In this document: positions 35,165-45,870 of the stretch, piece by piece | Layout of the letters: each line of letters opens with the position of its first letter | How positions within the stretch are numbered: the stretch's first letter is position 1 | Assembly (NCBI GenBank): GCA_022828595.1 | Contig: JAKGHH010000003.1 | Location: forward strand, 19,468,934 to 19,532,933 | Reading direction: 5' to 3' | Source: Nelumbo lutea | Lineage: Eukaryota; Streptophyta; Magnoliopsida; Proteales; Nelumbonaceae | DNA length: 64,000 nucleotides | Notes under the pieces: generated by a model | Databases searched by the model: none | Seen by the model: only the letters and a program-made list of their open reading frames with translations | Told to the model about the DNA's origin: nothing | Program-made: the position numbers and the translations under genes

Positions 35165-38100
35165 TACAAGTGAAAATCTTATTCACAGTTGATGATAAAA
35201 ATTTAGGGACTACGGTGGCCGGTGGCGGGTAGCGGCGTGTGGCGGCACCGGTGAATAAATGGCAAGAAGAAGATAATGAATAGTGTTTTGCTCTTTATTA
35301 ATATTTTTTTAAAAAATTAATCTATTTTTTAAAATATTATTTTTATTGATAATGAACAGTATTTTGTCCGTAAGGACAGGCCTAATTTTGATTATTTTTT
35401 TCCAATGAGAAATGCTTTCCCTTTTTTTGAAAATGGTTGACTTTGGCTCCATTTATAAAAGAGGGAACGGTGATGATAAGGCCACGGTAGCCGAGTTGAC
35501 TTTGGCTCCTTTTGTAAAACTGGAAACAGTCCTATTCACGGTGGATGATAAGGCCACGCTACTTTGTTTATGAAAATTATGATACTTTCTGATGAGGTGG
35601 ATTAGGCGTCCACGGCAAATAGGGCCATGTTTAGTACTTTTCGCTGATGTGATTTTGACATTCACAGCAAATAGGACCATTTTTGGTCCTTTTAGCTGAT
35701 GTGGCTTTGACATAGTTTTTCCCTTTTTCAATAGGAGCCAAAGTTTAAATAAGAGGAAACAATCCCATTCATAGTGGATGCATGACCATGCTCCATCATC
35801 ATCATCAATATTTTCATTTTTTTTTTGAAAAAAATGTGTATTTTTAGATGAAATGGCATTAACATTCACACGCCTCATCATCATCATCATCAATATTTCA
35901 TTGTTTTTTTTTAATGTGTATTTTTAAGGAGGTTTTTTTTAACATTAGTGAATATAAGAATATTTCCCAGAGAGAGAGAGAGTTGTTTCTTGATTTAGCG
36001 ATAAGCTATTAAAAGCCCGCTGATTTAACGAGAAAATAAAGTTTTAACGATTAATAATTAAGGAGCCTAGGTAATGTATATCTAGATCCATATATTAAAA
36101 GTGAGCGTGCCATACCAATATGTCTTTCCTTATCTATTTTCTCTTATTTTATATTATTTATGTTTTTTAATATAAGAAAATAGTCATTATTAATTTTGAT
36201 TAAATAAATTATATCATGTCATTAATAAAATTGTACATCATAATCAAGGTTAAGTAGGCATACAATTAAGATTTAAGATAAAGTGTCCAATGTGAATGAG
36301 AGATATTATATTATTAGAGAGAGAGAGGGAGGGAATAATAATACAATATAATATAATAAAATATTAATAAATCGAATAATCTTAGTAGGTTCAAGTTTAA
36401 ACAATAAAATATAAAATAACATAAATCAAAATATTATTCTAAAAATCTCAATTTAAAAATCAACTTCCACTTACAAATAATAACTATTAATAAAACTTAG
36501 TAGACATTCAAACATGTTTATCTTATAATAGTTAATAAAAAATAAGAAATTTGGTTTCCTTAATTAAAAGCATTTCAATTCTACTCAAAAATCAAACTTA
36601 ATAAAACACTAATAAAAATAAGAAATGTAAATGCAAAAAATATTAATCGATTGCTCTAATAATATTATGATGAAAAATCCATTGGACATAATAAAAATGG
36701 GTTTGACATATCACACATAGAACCTGTGCTCTAATATTGTTTTACGTTTTGTTTATTCTATTTTGTTAGATAACTTTGTATTAATGTATTTTAAATTAGT
36801 TAAATATTATTAAAATTAATATTTTTTATAAATTGGGACCTTTACTATGCATAGTGCACTTGCTACGTAAGAGGCTTATATAAAACAAAGGACCCGTTAA
36901 AAATAATATAACAATAAAAATTTAAAAAACATTAAGATTCCATTTAAAAAAAAAAAAAAAACTTAGATTGGATTTGGACCAGCTTAGCTCAAATGGGAAT
37001 ATCTTAAGGCTCCTTGTAGTTGTTGTGACCCTATAACATGAGACGAGGCTTGTAGATGTAACATGTACAATACTGTACAATTACAATATAAAGGATTAAG
37101 GATGCAATTTGGGCAAGCCCAGCCCAAGCTTGAAGTTACCCAACTCGTGTTTTGCATGGGTTCGGTTTCAATTTTTGGTCTTTGGTCATGGGCCAAAAAT
37201 CCTAGGCCTTTTTGGCTGTATATTGTGAATTTTCAATTCAGTCTAGGCTTGGGTTGGAAAGGATGGACTTGACCTCAGGCCCAATTTGCACTCAGCCTTA
37301 GGGCCAATATTTTGGGTTTGGGCCTGGATTGACCTTAAATCCAATCAGCCCACCCACCTACACCCACTACAAGGGACAAGACCCCTATGTGCTTAGGGTG
37401 CATTGTACCATGCAATGTAGCCACTTTGGATAATAATACCCCTTGTAGAGATAACCCGATTCGATTCCTGAAGATTGGAAATTTTTAAGCTTGGTTGAAG
37501 TGTGTGGCCCAGGTTGCTCAAGTCTGGAGTCTGTTGACCTGGATCAGCAAAGACCTTGATCCGATACACCCTTAAGAAGCGGGTGCCGAGTTGTTTTCTT
37601 GCCTAGGCCCTAGGGAATAGACCCATCAGTCCTACCGTCCAATTCCACAATTACACTTTGGGCCTTTCAGTTGAATAAGCATACTTTTGTTTTTGGGAGT
37701 CGACATTTTTGTGTCACTGTGGCAGCTTACTCTATAATGACTTGATGGGCAGGTGGCGTGGCCCATCAGTAACGTTGCCAATGGGCTCAGTTGGCTGCGT
37801 AATGGGCTTTAATGCAAGATCAGCTTTTGCTGCCTTGACTCTTGAGATCCATTCCTATAACAACCCAAATCCATCACTCTTTCCAACCGGTCAAGTCCTT
37901 CAACAATAAATTTTAAATTTTAGGGTAAAACACTTACACACACCCTGAGTTTGAGTACTCATACATTGACTGAAACATAATTTTAATTTTTCAAAAGGCC
38001 ACGTTTATTTGAGGTGTAAATGAGAGTCGAGCTAAATTTTACACTCTCGTCCAATTTTATATTTAATAGTTTTGTAAATGGATGTAAAAGTCTATTCTTG

Positions 38101-38348
38101 TCGGTACTTACGTCGAAAATCAGTGAAAAAATCGATGTAAACTTTCCCTTCTCGATTCAATGGTTCGCTCCTCTCTGTCCCGCAACGGTTTCCTCTGTCC
38201 AACAGCCAGAAGAAACGTGAGCCAGTAATGACCGCCAATGAAGCTGACGGAATGTCTGGTTCATTTTGCTCATACATCATCCGACGAAAGAGCAGTAGAG
38301 AGAGAAAAGAAGAGACAATAAATCTCAGTCTCAGATCTATCTGCAACC
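35165..38348. other. Intergenic with dispersed repeat copies; 5' flank of SAHH copy
   Basis: At 35430-35800 there are three or four copies of a repeat with GACTTTGGCTCC...GGAAACAGTCCTATTCACGG...GATGATAAGGCCAC, also present beside the Harbinger element. 36080-36960 is very AT-rich with an AG run. A GGGTAAAACACTTAC end at about 37925 looks Mutator-like but has no partner. The last 200 bases, CT- and AG-rich, lead into the SAHH start codon and may be its old leader. Confidence 0.4.
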
Positions 38349-38411
38349 ATGTTGCTGCACGTCAAGAAGACCACCTCTGATCATGAATACATGGTCAAGG
38401 GAGTTCGGCCT
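38349..38411 (+). pseudogene. S-adenosylhomocysteine hydrolase pseudogene, 5' fragment
   Basis: Start codon and about 18 codons reading MLLHVKKTTSDHEYMVKG, matching the plant SAHH N-terminus (M-[AS]-L-L-V-E-K-T-[TS]-S-G-R-E-Y-K-V-K-D). SAHH cleaves S-adenosylhomocysteine to adenosine and homocysteine and so sustains methylation. The homology fades near 38411, and the LTR of the outer gypsy element begins at 38431. The next recognisable part is at 57656, after the retrotransposon nest. Confidence 0.75.
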
Positions 38412-38430
38412 CTCTCTCTGCCCTTATCAG

Positions 38431-38778
38431 TGTCACGAGCCAGGGTCTGTGATCTCATAATGGGTTTATTCACCGTAGAAGGCAAGCCGGTTTTCACCAT
38501 AGAGGAAGGGGAAAACTTCTTCTTCCCTATGTTACCGTCTACCAAACGATAAATGGGTTAGTTCGAGGAAACCCGACTTCATTATACGAAAAAAACTAAC
38601 CAATGGAGAGTCTTCTCCTTATTCTCAGTAACTAAATTACTTACGTTAACTATTCTAACAAATATTCAAACCGAAACAAAAGTCCTACTTTCAATACTGG
38701 TCCTCCGAAGTTCAATACTGCCGTTGCATGCGTCATGCTAACGTGGCAACTTATGGGTTGGCTACACCGTTGGGCTCA
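38431..38778 (-). repeat. 3' LTR of outer gypsy element
   Basis: Plus-strand start TGTCACGAGCCAGGGTC, end GTTGGGCTCA beside the PPT. Nearly collinear with 57327-57655 (shared blocks AAGGCAAGCCGGTTTTCACC, CTTCCCTATGTT, AATACTGGTCCTCCGAAGTT). The last 50 bases next to the PPT have no counterpart in the 5' LTR. Confidence 0.85.
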
Positions 38779-38893
38779 TGATAGTTCCCCCTCCCTTTGC
38801 AAGGCCCAAGTCCACTGTGCCAAAATCAGGAAACTGGTAGCATATGACAAATTCAGCAGGGGATTTGTTATTCCCCACATGTCGCTTGAGAAG
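38779..38893 (-). pseudogene. Integrase C-terminal tail and PPT of outer gypsy element
   Basis: Minus-strand reading gives LKRHVGNNKSPAEF then YQFPDFGTVDLGLAKGGG, the end of the gypsy polyprotein (family pattern FPxFxLEDK...EGG). The purine tract AAAGGGAGGGGGAACTA (about 38785-38799) follows and primes plus-strand synthesis before the 3' LTR. The coding part continues at 49399 beyond the Tat-like insertion. Confidence 0.8.
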
Positions 38894-39012
38894 TGATGAA
38901 GGAAAATTTGGCCCGACCTCTTTATCATGAGACACGTGGCAGAAATGACAGCTCGGCAAAAGGGGTAGCCTAGGCGGGAACAAGGGCACACTTCGCCAAA
39001 CTAATCCACCTT

Positions 39013-39262
39013 GTAACAACTCGGGATAAACTTCGCCCAACTGACCGCCTTGTAACAGCTCGGGATAGACTTCACCGAACTACCACCTTGTAACAGCTCG
39101 GGGTAGACTTCGCCGAACTGCCACCTTGTAACAGCTCGGGGTAGACTTCGCTGAACTACCACCTTGTAACAGCTCGGGGTAAACTTCGCCGAACTACCAC
39201 CTTGTAACAACTCAGGACACACTTCGCCGAACTGACCCACCTTGTTACAGTTCGGGATACCT
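39013..39262 (+). repeat. 38-bp tandem repeat in U3 of the Tat-like LTR, seven copies
   Basis: Unit TTGTAACAGCTCGGGGTAGA + CTTCGCCGAACTACCACC, with outer copies more diverged than central ones. It lies upstream of the TATA box, so it may be an enhancer-type array. The same seven copies occur in the 3' LTR at about 48620-48866. Confidence 0.9.
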
Positions 39263-39592
39263 CCGAGCTCAAGACCGCCTCGCTCAGCACTTCGCATCAT
39301 CTTCTAGGCACCAAAGCCAAACAAGTCGTACCATGCCTGGCACCAGGGAATTCCGTGCCCGAGGGCGCCACGCCTGACTGACTTGGGATCTGACGTTTTG
39401 GCAGCAACACTCTAAACGGCCACCTACCACCGCCACCGCCACTGACGCCGCCATCTCCAGTTAGACGGTTAGGCAGTGACGGTTAGGCAATGACGGTTAG
39501 GTCTCAGCAGAAGAGACGACAACCGAGTTGACAAGCGCAAGAGTAATCATACCCGATCTGACAAGGGCCTCGGGACGAGTACGCGAAGCGAC

Positions 39593-39598
39593 TATAAG
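39593..39598 (+). promoter_or_regulatory. LTR TATA box
   Basis: TATAAG within GCGACTATAAGAGCC. The same motif lies near 49182 in the 3' LTR. Transcription would start about 30 bases downstream, close to the C-rich GCCCCCTGCCCCCCCG tract. Confidence 0.6.
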
Positions 39599-39791
39599 AG
39601 CCCCCTGCCCCCCCGACAACAGAGGTATGCAAACTTTGCGCTATCTGGTATTACCTTGCTTTTGAAAGATTCTAACTTGAGCTTCGGAGCCTCTACACCG
39701 GGTTCCCCCCGAAGCTTTCCCATCTCTCCCATTTCAGGATCCCTACTACCTCGTTCGAAAGCAAGGCAGCGGACAGCTAAGACCAGCCGGA

Positions 39792-41921
39792 TTGCGCTCC
39801 ATCAATTGGCGCCGTCTGTGGGAAACGCTTCAAAAAGCTTCCCTCCAAACTTCGATACCCCCTTTCTTCTTCAAAAATCCCAACACTCATGGCCTCCTCC
39901 AGCAACACCGGACGCAGCACGGAGACAAACGCCACCGGGGAGCAACTTCAGGTCCCCGTAGTGTGCGTTGGACAGTTCACCATCCCCTTTCGGCGGATGG
40001 GATCCCCATCCTGAACACGCCACAAGCAGTGGCACCCGTAAACCCTCCTACCACAAACGTCCCCTTTCCTCTCCCCATTGAGACAACTTTCACTGAACCA
40101 ACTACCGTCTCCCTGGCAGCTAGCCAAGACCGGTTGGAGGACCTGGTGCAGTGCATGCGGGCAATGCAAGCCCAAATGCAACAGTTCCAGCAACACCAGC
40201 TTCACCAGCACCAAGTGCTGCACAACATCTCCCAGTATCACTACCAACAGCAGTTCCCCCAACTTCCACTGAACCAACCACTACTTCCACCTCGCCACCC
40301 CGCTCCGAGGCCGGTCAAGGCCTCCCCGCAGGATGGGCGCCCCCGCCAGGCGAAGGCCTCCCGGCCCCAAAACCACCCCAACATCCAGGCCTCGTCCCCA
40401 GGCCGAAGAGAGAGAAATGTCATCCCCGCCTCGCAACCCGCGGTTGGGTCGGGAACCTCGCCCGCGAGGTCGGCACCCCGGCGCTCCAAGCCTGAGCTCC
40501 TGCTCACCGAAAATCGATTCAGCGCCCTGGCGGCAGACTACCAGCACTCCGGTCCCATCGAGCTCGGTAACACGGAGGCCAGCAGCGCCAGCACAAGGCC
40601 CGCTCAACGGCGAAGGCGTCGGCGAAGTCGCCAGACCGCCACCCACGCCTTGTCGGAAGTCAGAGGCAAAGCCACGAGCTCGGACGAGGTAGGGGCTACC
40701 CTGGCTCTCTCCGTTCCTTCCCCCCTCGCATCGGAACTCCTGGCGGTCCCCTTACCCAGAGACTTCAAACTCCCACCTCTGGACAAGTACGACGGGTCAT
40801 TCGACCCTAACGACCACTCTGACGCCTTTCAGTCGCAAATGCACCTCGCCAGGGCTAGCGAATCGTGCATGTGCGTGGCCTTTACCACCACCCTCAAGGG
40901 GGTAGCCCGCACTTGGTACAGGAACCTAGCCCCCAGGTCAATAAAGTGCTGGGCCCAGTTCGTGCAAGTCTTCACCACACACTTCATCACCAGCCGACGG
41001 TGCCCCAGAACAGAGGAAAGCATCTTCGGAGTGGTCCAAAGAGAAGGAGAGTCTATTCGGGGCTACATCAAGCGGTTCAACGAGGCATGCTTGCAAATAC
41101 CACAGTTGGACCCCGCAGTGCAGCTCGCGGCGGCCAAAAGAGGGGTGACGCACAAAGAGTTCAAATGGCACATGGTGGCCAACCAGCCCGCGACCATGGC
41201 CGAATTCCTCAAACTCGCGGATAAGTTCATGAGGACTGAGGAAGAGATCAACCAACGAACCGAAGGCGGGAACGAGAAAAGAAACAGAGAAGGCGAGCTC
41301 TCCAACCCGGTGAGTAGAAAAAACTCGACCCGAGAGCCGAAGCCGAACCAGTCCTTCCGGGCCCCCTTAGCAGTTCGGACGGACTACACGCCGTTGAACA
41401 CGAGGCGGACAGAGATCTTAATGACGATCAAAGGTGCTCCGTACGTTAAGTGGCCACCTCGTCTGAAGGGAAATCCGAACGATAGAAACAAGAATTTGTA
41501 TTGTAGTTTCCATAGAGACCATGGTCATAGCACCGAACAGTGTAATAACCTCCGGGACGAGATAGAGGGAGTCATCCATCGCGGATACTTGAGAAATTTT
41601 GTACAGCATAACAATAACAATAAAGCAGGTCGGCAAGGGGAGCAAGAAAAGGATGCACCCGAGTCTAGCAACAGACCTGCCGAACCGTTGCAAAAGCAGC
41701 CTCCGGAAGAGAGGCCAGTTCGGGGAACCATCCATGTAATAGTGGGAGGATCCGTAGTAGCGGGGTGTACCTCAGCAGCAGCCCGGACTTCAGTTCGCGA
41801 AGTGGCCCTCGAAGAAAGGAACCCCCAAAGAGGCCAAAGACCGAAGAGCCAATCTTTTTCACGGAGGACGACGCGCGAGGAGTCCACTACCCCCATGATG
41901 ACGCGCTTGTCATTAAGCTAA
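39792..41921 (+). pseudogene. Gag of the Tat-like element
   Basis: A long open frame whose first codons still lie in the LTR, so the true start is not this Met; an ATG at 39889 opens in another frame and stops after about 37 codons, hinting at an early frameshift. Residues about 100-300 are proline-, serine- and arginine-rich. The capsid-type domain starts near 331 (LDKYDGSFDPNDHSDAF...) with TWYRNLAPRSIKCWAQFVQVF and the REGESIRGYIKRFNEA block, typical of retrotransposon gag. A zinc-knuckle-like YCSFHRDHGHSTEQC lies near 569. Gag packages the element RNA in cytoplasmic particles. The pol frame overlaps by about 157 bases in a different phase. Confidence 0.85.
39807..39824 (+). other. Primer binding site of the Tat-like element
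   Basis: TGGCGCCGTCTGTGGGAA begins three bases after the LTR end. It starts with TGG, complementary to a tRNA CCA end; the tRNA species is not assigned. The identical 18-mer is the PBS of the nested element at 52896-56835 (minus strand). Confidence 0.9.
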
Positions 41922-43003
41922 GGATTAGCGATTTCGAGGTCAGGCGTGTGCTCGTAGATTCGGGCAGCTCAGCGGACATCCTCTTCAAATCGGCATTTGA
42001 CCAGCTGCAGTTAAAGAGGAGCGAGCTGAAGCCCGCGAACACTCCCCTGGTAGGTTTCAGCGGAGAGGAAGTTAGGCCCCTCGGGAAAATAACTGTCCCT
42101 GTGGAAGTCGGCACATGGCCTTGTGCGGTCAGACTCAACCATGATTTCCTGGTAGTCGCGACCCCCTCCCCATACAATGCCATAATAGGGCGGCCGATCA
42201 CGCATGTCCTACGGGCGGCGGTTTCCACCTATTATTTGGCCATGAAGTTTCCTACGGACTTCGGTATAGGGTTAGCGCGGGGCGACCAGCTCGAGTCCCG
42301 CAAGTGCTACGTTGCCACCCTAAAGGGAAAAACCAAGGCGGCCGACGACCTCGAGCTGGAGCAGCCGACGGAGCAAGGTGAGGAGCGAGCTTCGCCCACG
42401 GAGGAGACAGTCGCAATCCAGGCTTCAGCTACGGACCCAGCTCGCACACTAAGCATCGGAGCTTCCATCGAAGATCCCCTACAAGCCGAACTGGTAAGTT
42501 TTTTACTCCAAAATTTAGATATTTTTGCCTGGTCCGCGGTCGACATGCCCGGCATTAGCCCCGGACTGATAACTCACAAGCTTAATACTGACCCTGTAGT
42601 CAGACCCGTTAGACAGAAGAAACGCAACTTAGCCCCAGAACGCTGGAGAGCGGTCGACGAGGAGGTTGAGAAGCTCCTCGCAGCAAACTTCATAAGGGAA
42701 GTCCACTACCCGAGCTGGGTGGCGAACCCGGTGTTGGTAAAAAAGGCAAACGGAAAGTGGCGCATGTGCGTCGACTATACCGACCTGAACCGAGCTTGCC
42801 CGAAAGACTGCTTCCCCCTCCCCAGAATTGACCGCCTAGTGGACGCGACCTCGAGAAACGAGTTGCTAAGCTTCCTGGACGCCTACTCGGGCTACAACCA
42901 AGTTAGGATGGACCCATCCGACGAGGAAAAAACCAGCTTCATTATCGAGTTCGGCCTGTATTGCTACAAAGTCATGCCCTTCGGACTAAAAAACGCTGGG
43001 TAA
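41765..43003 (+). pseudogene. Protease and N-terminal reverse transcriptase, Tat-like pol
   Basis: Aspartic protease site VLVDSGSSADIL near 41948-41985, with the second loop AIIGRPITHVLRAAVS. After an acidic linker come the RT blocks PERWRAVDEEVEKLLAANFI, ANPVLVKKANGKWRMCVDYT, NRACPKDCFPLPRID and YKVMPFGLKNAG. The frame ends at a TAA (43001-43003) inside the RT, where the family continues with an aromatic-Gln-Arg motif; the same frame resumes immediately, so this is a single in-frame stop. Confidence 0.9.
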
Positions 43004-43927
43004 ACATTCCAAAGACTTGTAAATAAGCTATTTCGGCCCCTGATTGGTACGAAGATAGAGTACTATGTAGACGACATGGTCGTCAAAACTCAGTTTTCAC
43101 AAGAGTTAATACAAGACTTAGATTCTGTTTTCCAAATCCTGCGGCACTTTAGCATGAAGTTGAATCCCAACAAGTGTGTCTTCGGCGTCACCTCGGGCAA
43201 GTTCCTAGGCTACATTGTCAATCGGCGCGGTATTGAGGCCAACCCGGACAAAATAAAATCCATTCTAGATATGAAACCACCTCGGAAAGTAAAAGAGGTC
43301 CAGAGGCTAAACGGCCGCATAGCCACTCTAAGCCGCTTCTTATCTAAGTCAGCAGACCGCTGCCTACCCTTCTTCAAGGCAGTCAAAGGCAAAGGGTTCG
43401 AATGGACCCAGGATTTCCAGATCGCGTTCGATGAACTAAAAGGTTACCTCGCTAGTATACCAACCTTAGCCCGGCCCGAGGTGGGCGAGGTCTTACAACT
43501 GTACCTCTCGGCGAACGACGAGGCGGTCAGTTCGGTACTAATAAAGGAAACAGACCGGGTCCAACGACCCATATATTATGTTAGTAAAATTTTGCATGGA
43601 GCAGAGGCAAGGTACCCGGAGATAGAAAAACTAGCATACGCCCTAGTAATAGCAGCTCGGAAACTCCGCCCGTACTTCCAGGCTCATATAGTCATCGTCC
43701 TAACTAACAAACTTCTCAGACAAGTTTTACTCAAACCCGAAGTCTCCGGTCGACTGACGAAATGGGCCATCGAACTCAGCGAGTACGATCTCCAGTACAA
43801 CCGAGAACCGCTATCAAGGCCCAAGCTTTGGCAGATTTTATCACCGAGTGCACTTTCAGCCACGAAGCCCCACAGGTCGAGCCCGAGGTCCCCATTAGCA
43901 GCGAACCCGGAGCTCCTGAGCCCATAG
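43004..43927 (+). pseudogene. C-terminal RT and RNase H-like connection, Tat-like pol
   Basis: Resumes in the same frame as the upstream RT, with the catalytic YVDDMVVK (about 43063-43086), NPNKCVFGVTSGKFLGYIV, RGIEANPDKI and the RT-to-RNase H connection PIYYVSKILHGAEARYPEIEK. Near 43802 a one-base shift moves the homology into the next frame, where IKAQALADFI follows; the remaining codons to 43927 are out of frame. Confidence 0.88.
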
Positions 43928-44847
43928 AGTTCGAACCCCGTGAAGTAGCATCCAATGTGGCATCTCTCCTGATCAGGCGAAGAGCGAATTGGGATGAGGA
44001 GCCCTGGATCCTTCACGTGGATGGTTCCTCGAACCGGCAGGGCAGCGGAGCTGGAATAGTCTTGTGCGGCCCGAGCGGCACAAAAGTAGAGTACGCACTA
44101 CGCTTTGAGTTCGCGGCATCCAACAACGAGGCAGAGTACGATGCGCTAATCGCCGGGCTGGACCTAGCACGAAAGTTGAAGGCAAAACACTTGGTCATCT
44201 GCAGCGATTCTCAGCTCGTGGTAAACCAAGTTACCGGCGAGTACGAAGCACGCGATCTCTCCATGATCGCATATTTGGCCAAAGTAAAAGAAGCCATGCT
44301 CAACTTCCGGTCACACATCATCAGGCAAATCCCGAGGTCCGAAAACACTGAGGCCGACGCCTTGTCCCGGTTAGCCAGCACAAGTCACAACAATATGAGA
44401 ACTGTGTACATAGAGGACTTACCTCGGCCTAGTATTCTCGGGGGGACAGAGGCGGTCGCTCCCATCTTAGAAGCAGAGCCGAGGTGGATCGATCCACTCG
44501 CAAGCTTCCTGATAGACGGAACCCTCCCTGTAGAACGCAATGCCGCCAAAAGGGTGCAGCGCCAGGCGGCCAAATATGTCATAATAGACGAACGGTTATA
44601 CCGACGGTCGTACACGCTCCCCTATTTGCGGTGCCTGCGACCTACCGAAGCCGATTTTGTACTCCGCGACACTCATGAAGGCCTGTGCGGCGGACACTTG
44701 GGGGGTAGAGCACTCGCCCAAAAGGCACTTCGAGAAGGATACTACTGGCCAACGATGAAGGCAGAAGCTGTCGAGCTCGTCAGAAAATGCGACAAGTGTC
44801 AAAAGCACGCTAACATCCACCATCAACCTGCCTCCGACCTCAAATAG
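43802..44847 (+). pseudogene. RNase H and integrase zinc-binding domain, Tat-like pol
   Basis: Second RNase H of Tat type: LHVDGSSNRQGSGAGIVLCG (first Asp), NNEAEYDALIAGLDLA (Glu), ICSDSQLVVNQVTGEYEA (Asp), RSENTEADALSRLAS (Asp). It is followed by the integrase H2C2 region HEGLCGGHLGGRALAQKALR...YYWPTM...CDKCQKHANIHH. An in-frame TAG (44845-44847) precedes the integrase core. All RNase H acidic residues are kept. Confidence 0.88.
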
Positions 44848-45282
44848 CTCGCCAGCCCGTGGCCCTTTGCACAATGGGGCATCGACCTCCTTGGGCCATT
44901 CCCACCAGGAACAGACGGGAGAAAATTCTTAGTTGTTGTGGTAGATTATTTTACGAAGTGGATAGAAGCCGAACCTCTGGCAACTGTTACGGCCCGAAAC
45001 ATACAGAACTTCTTTTGGAAAAACATAGTATGTCGGTTCGGATTACCTCAGGTTCTAATTTTCGACAACGGCAAACAGTTCGAGGATATCAAGTTCCAAG
45101 AGTGGTGCCAGGACATGGGGATTCGGCAAAATTTCACGTCAGTCGTGCACCCACAGGCAAACGGTCAGACGAAAGTAATGAACAGAGCCATCCTGCACGG
45201 ACTGAAAGCACGTCTGGATCGAGCTAAGGGATTGTGGGCCGAAGAGCTACCAAGTGTCTTATGGGCTCACCTACGGCACTGA
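44848..45282 (+). pseudogene. Integrase catalytic core, Tat-like pol
   Basis: Same frame as the upstream part after the TAG stop. WGIDLLGPFPPG carries the first catalytic Asp and FDNGKQFED the second. The block normally holding the catalytic Glu reads HPQANGQTKVMNRA, with Lys at the Glu position (codon AAA near 45172), which would abolish DNA integration. The frame ends at WAHLRH because a small deletion removes the usual RTTPR...TGETPF segment and shifts phase. Strand transfer into host DNA is the lost function. Confidence 0.88.
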
Positions 45283-45664
45283 AGCGGTGATCCCCGCGGA
45301 AATCGAAATACCAACGTTGCGATTAGAAACATACGACGATCGGACCAACGGAGACGAGTTACGCACCAACCTCGACCTACTGGACGAGCTAAGGGACCTC
45401 GTGCACATCCGAACAGCGGCATACCAACAGCAGGTAGCTCGCGACTACAATAGCAGAGTAAAGCAACGAAACTTCCGAGTCGGCGACCTGGTCCTCCGGA
45501 AAATTATGGTGCCCGAACCCGGCGTCGGCAAGCTTGGACCTAATTGGGAAGGTCCCTATAAAGTAAAAACAGCGCTCGGAGGCGCATATGAACTCGAAAC
45601 CTTGGAAGGCAAACGAGTACCCCGAACGTGGAACATCGTGAACTTGAGGCGATACTACCTATAA
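45262..45664 (+). pseudogene. Integrase C-terminal domain, Tat-like pol
   Basis: After the deletion the homology continues one phase over with LTYGTEAVIPAEIEIPTLR, the spacer, FRVGDLVLRKI, GKLGPNWEGPYKV and ends ...TWNIVNLRRYYL at the natural stop 45662-45664. No chromodomain is present, as expected for Tat lineages. Confidence 0.85.
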
Positions 45665-45870
45665 ACCACCTAGCGAAGTGGACGAAATCAGGCCGTGCCA
45701 CAAGGCAAGCCGAGGAACTTCAGCACATTATCAGCTCGACAAAAAATCAGTTCGCGGCATAAAAGACCACGGAAATCTAAAAACCCGGCAAAGAAACAGC
45801 CCGGAGAAGATGAGCAAGGGGAAAAAGACACTCCATTGCAAGAAACAGTACATTGGCAAAAAAAAAAAAT

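Larger units (their letters stand above)
38894..39804 (+). repeat. 5' LTR of Tat-like element
   Basis: 911 bp, starts TG and ends CA. It contains seven 38-bp repeats and a TATA box near 39593. Aligned with the 3' LTR (893 bp) it shows scattered transitions and a few small indels, including one at about 39428-39440 and one at about 39482-39500. Confidence 0.95.

Noticed and set aside
37063..37340. Block rich in GGGC/GCCC motifs resembling hAT MITE interiors
   Set aside because: No inverted ends with a matching 8-bp duplication could be placed.
40281..40646. Overlapping frames on both strands in the GC-rich gag region
   Set aside because: High GC content keeps all frames open; only the frame with the capsid-type domain has recognisable protein.
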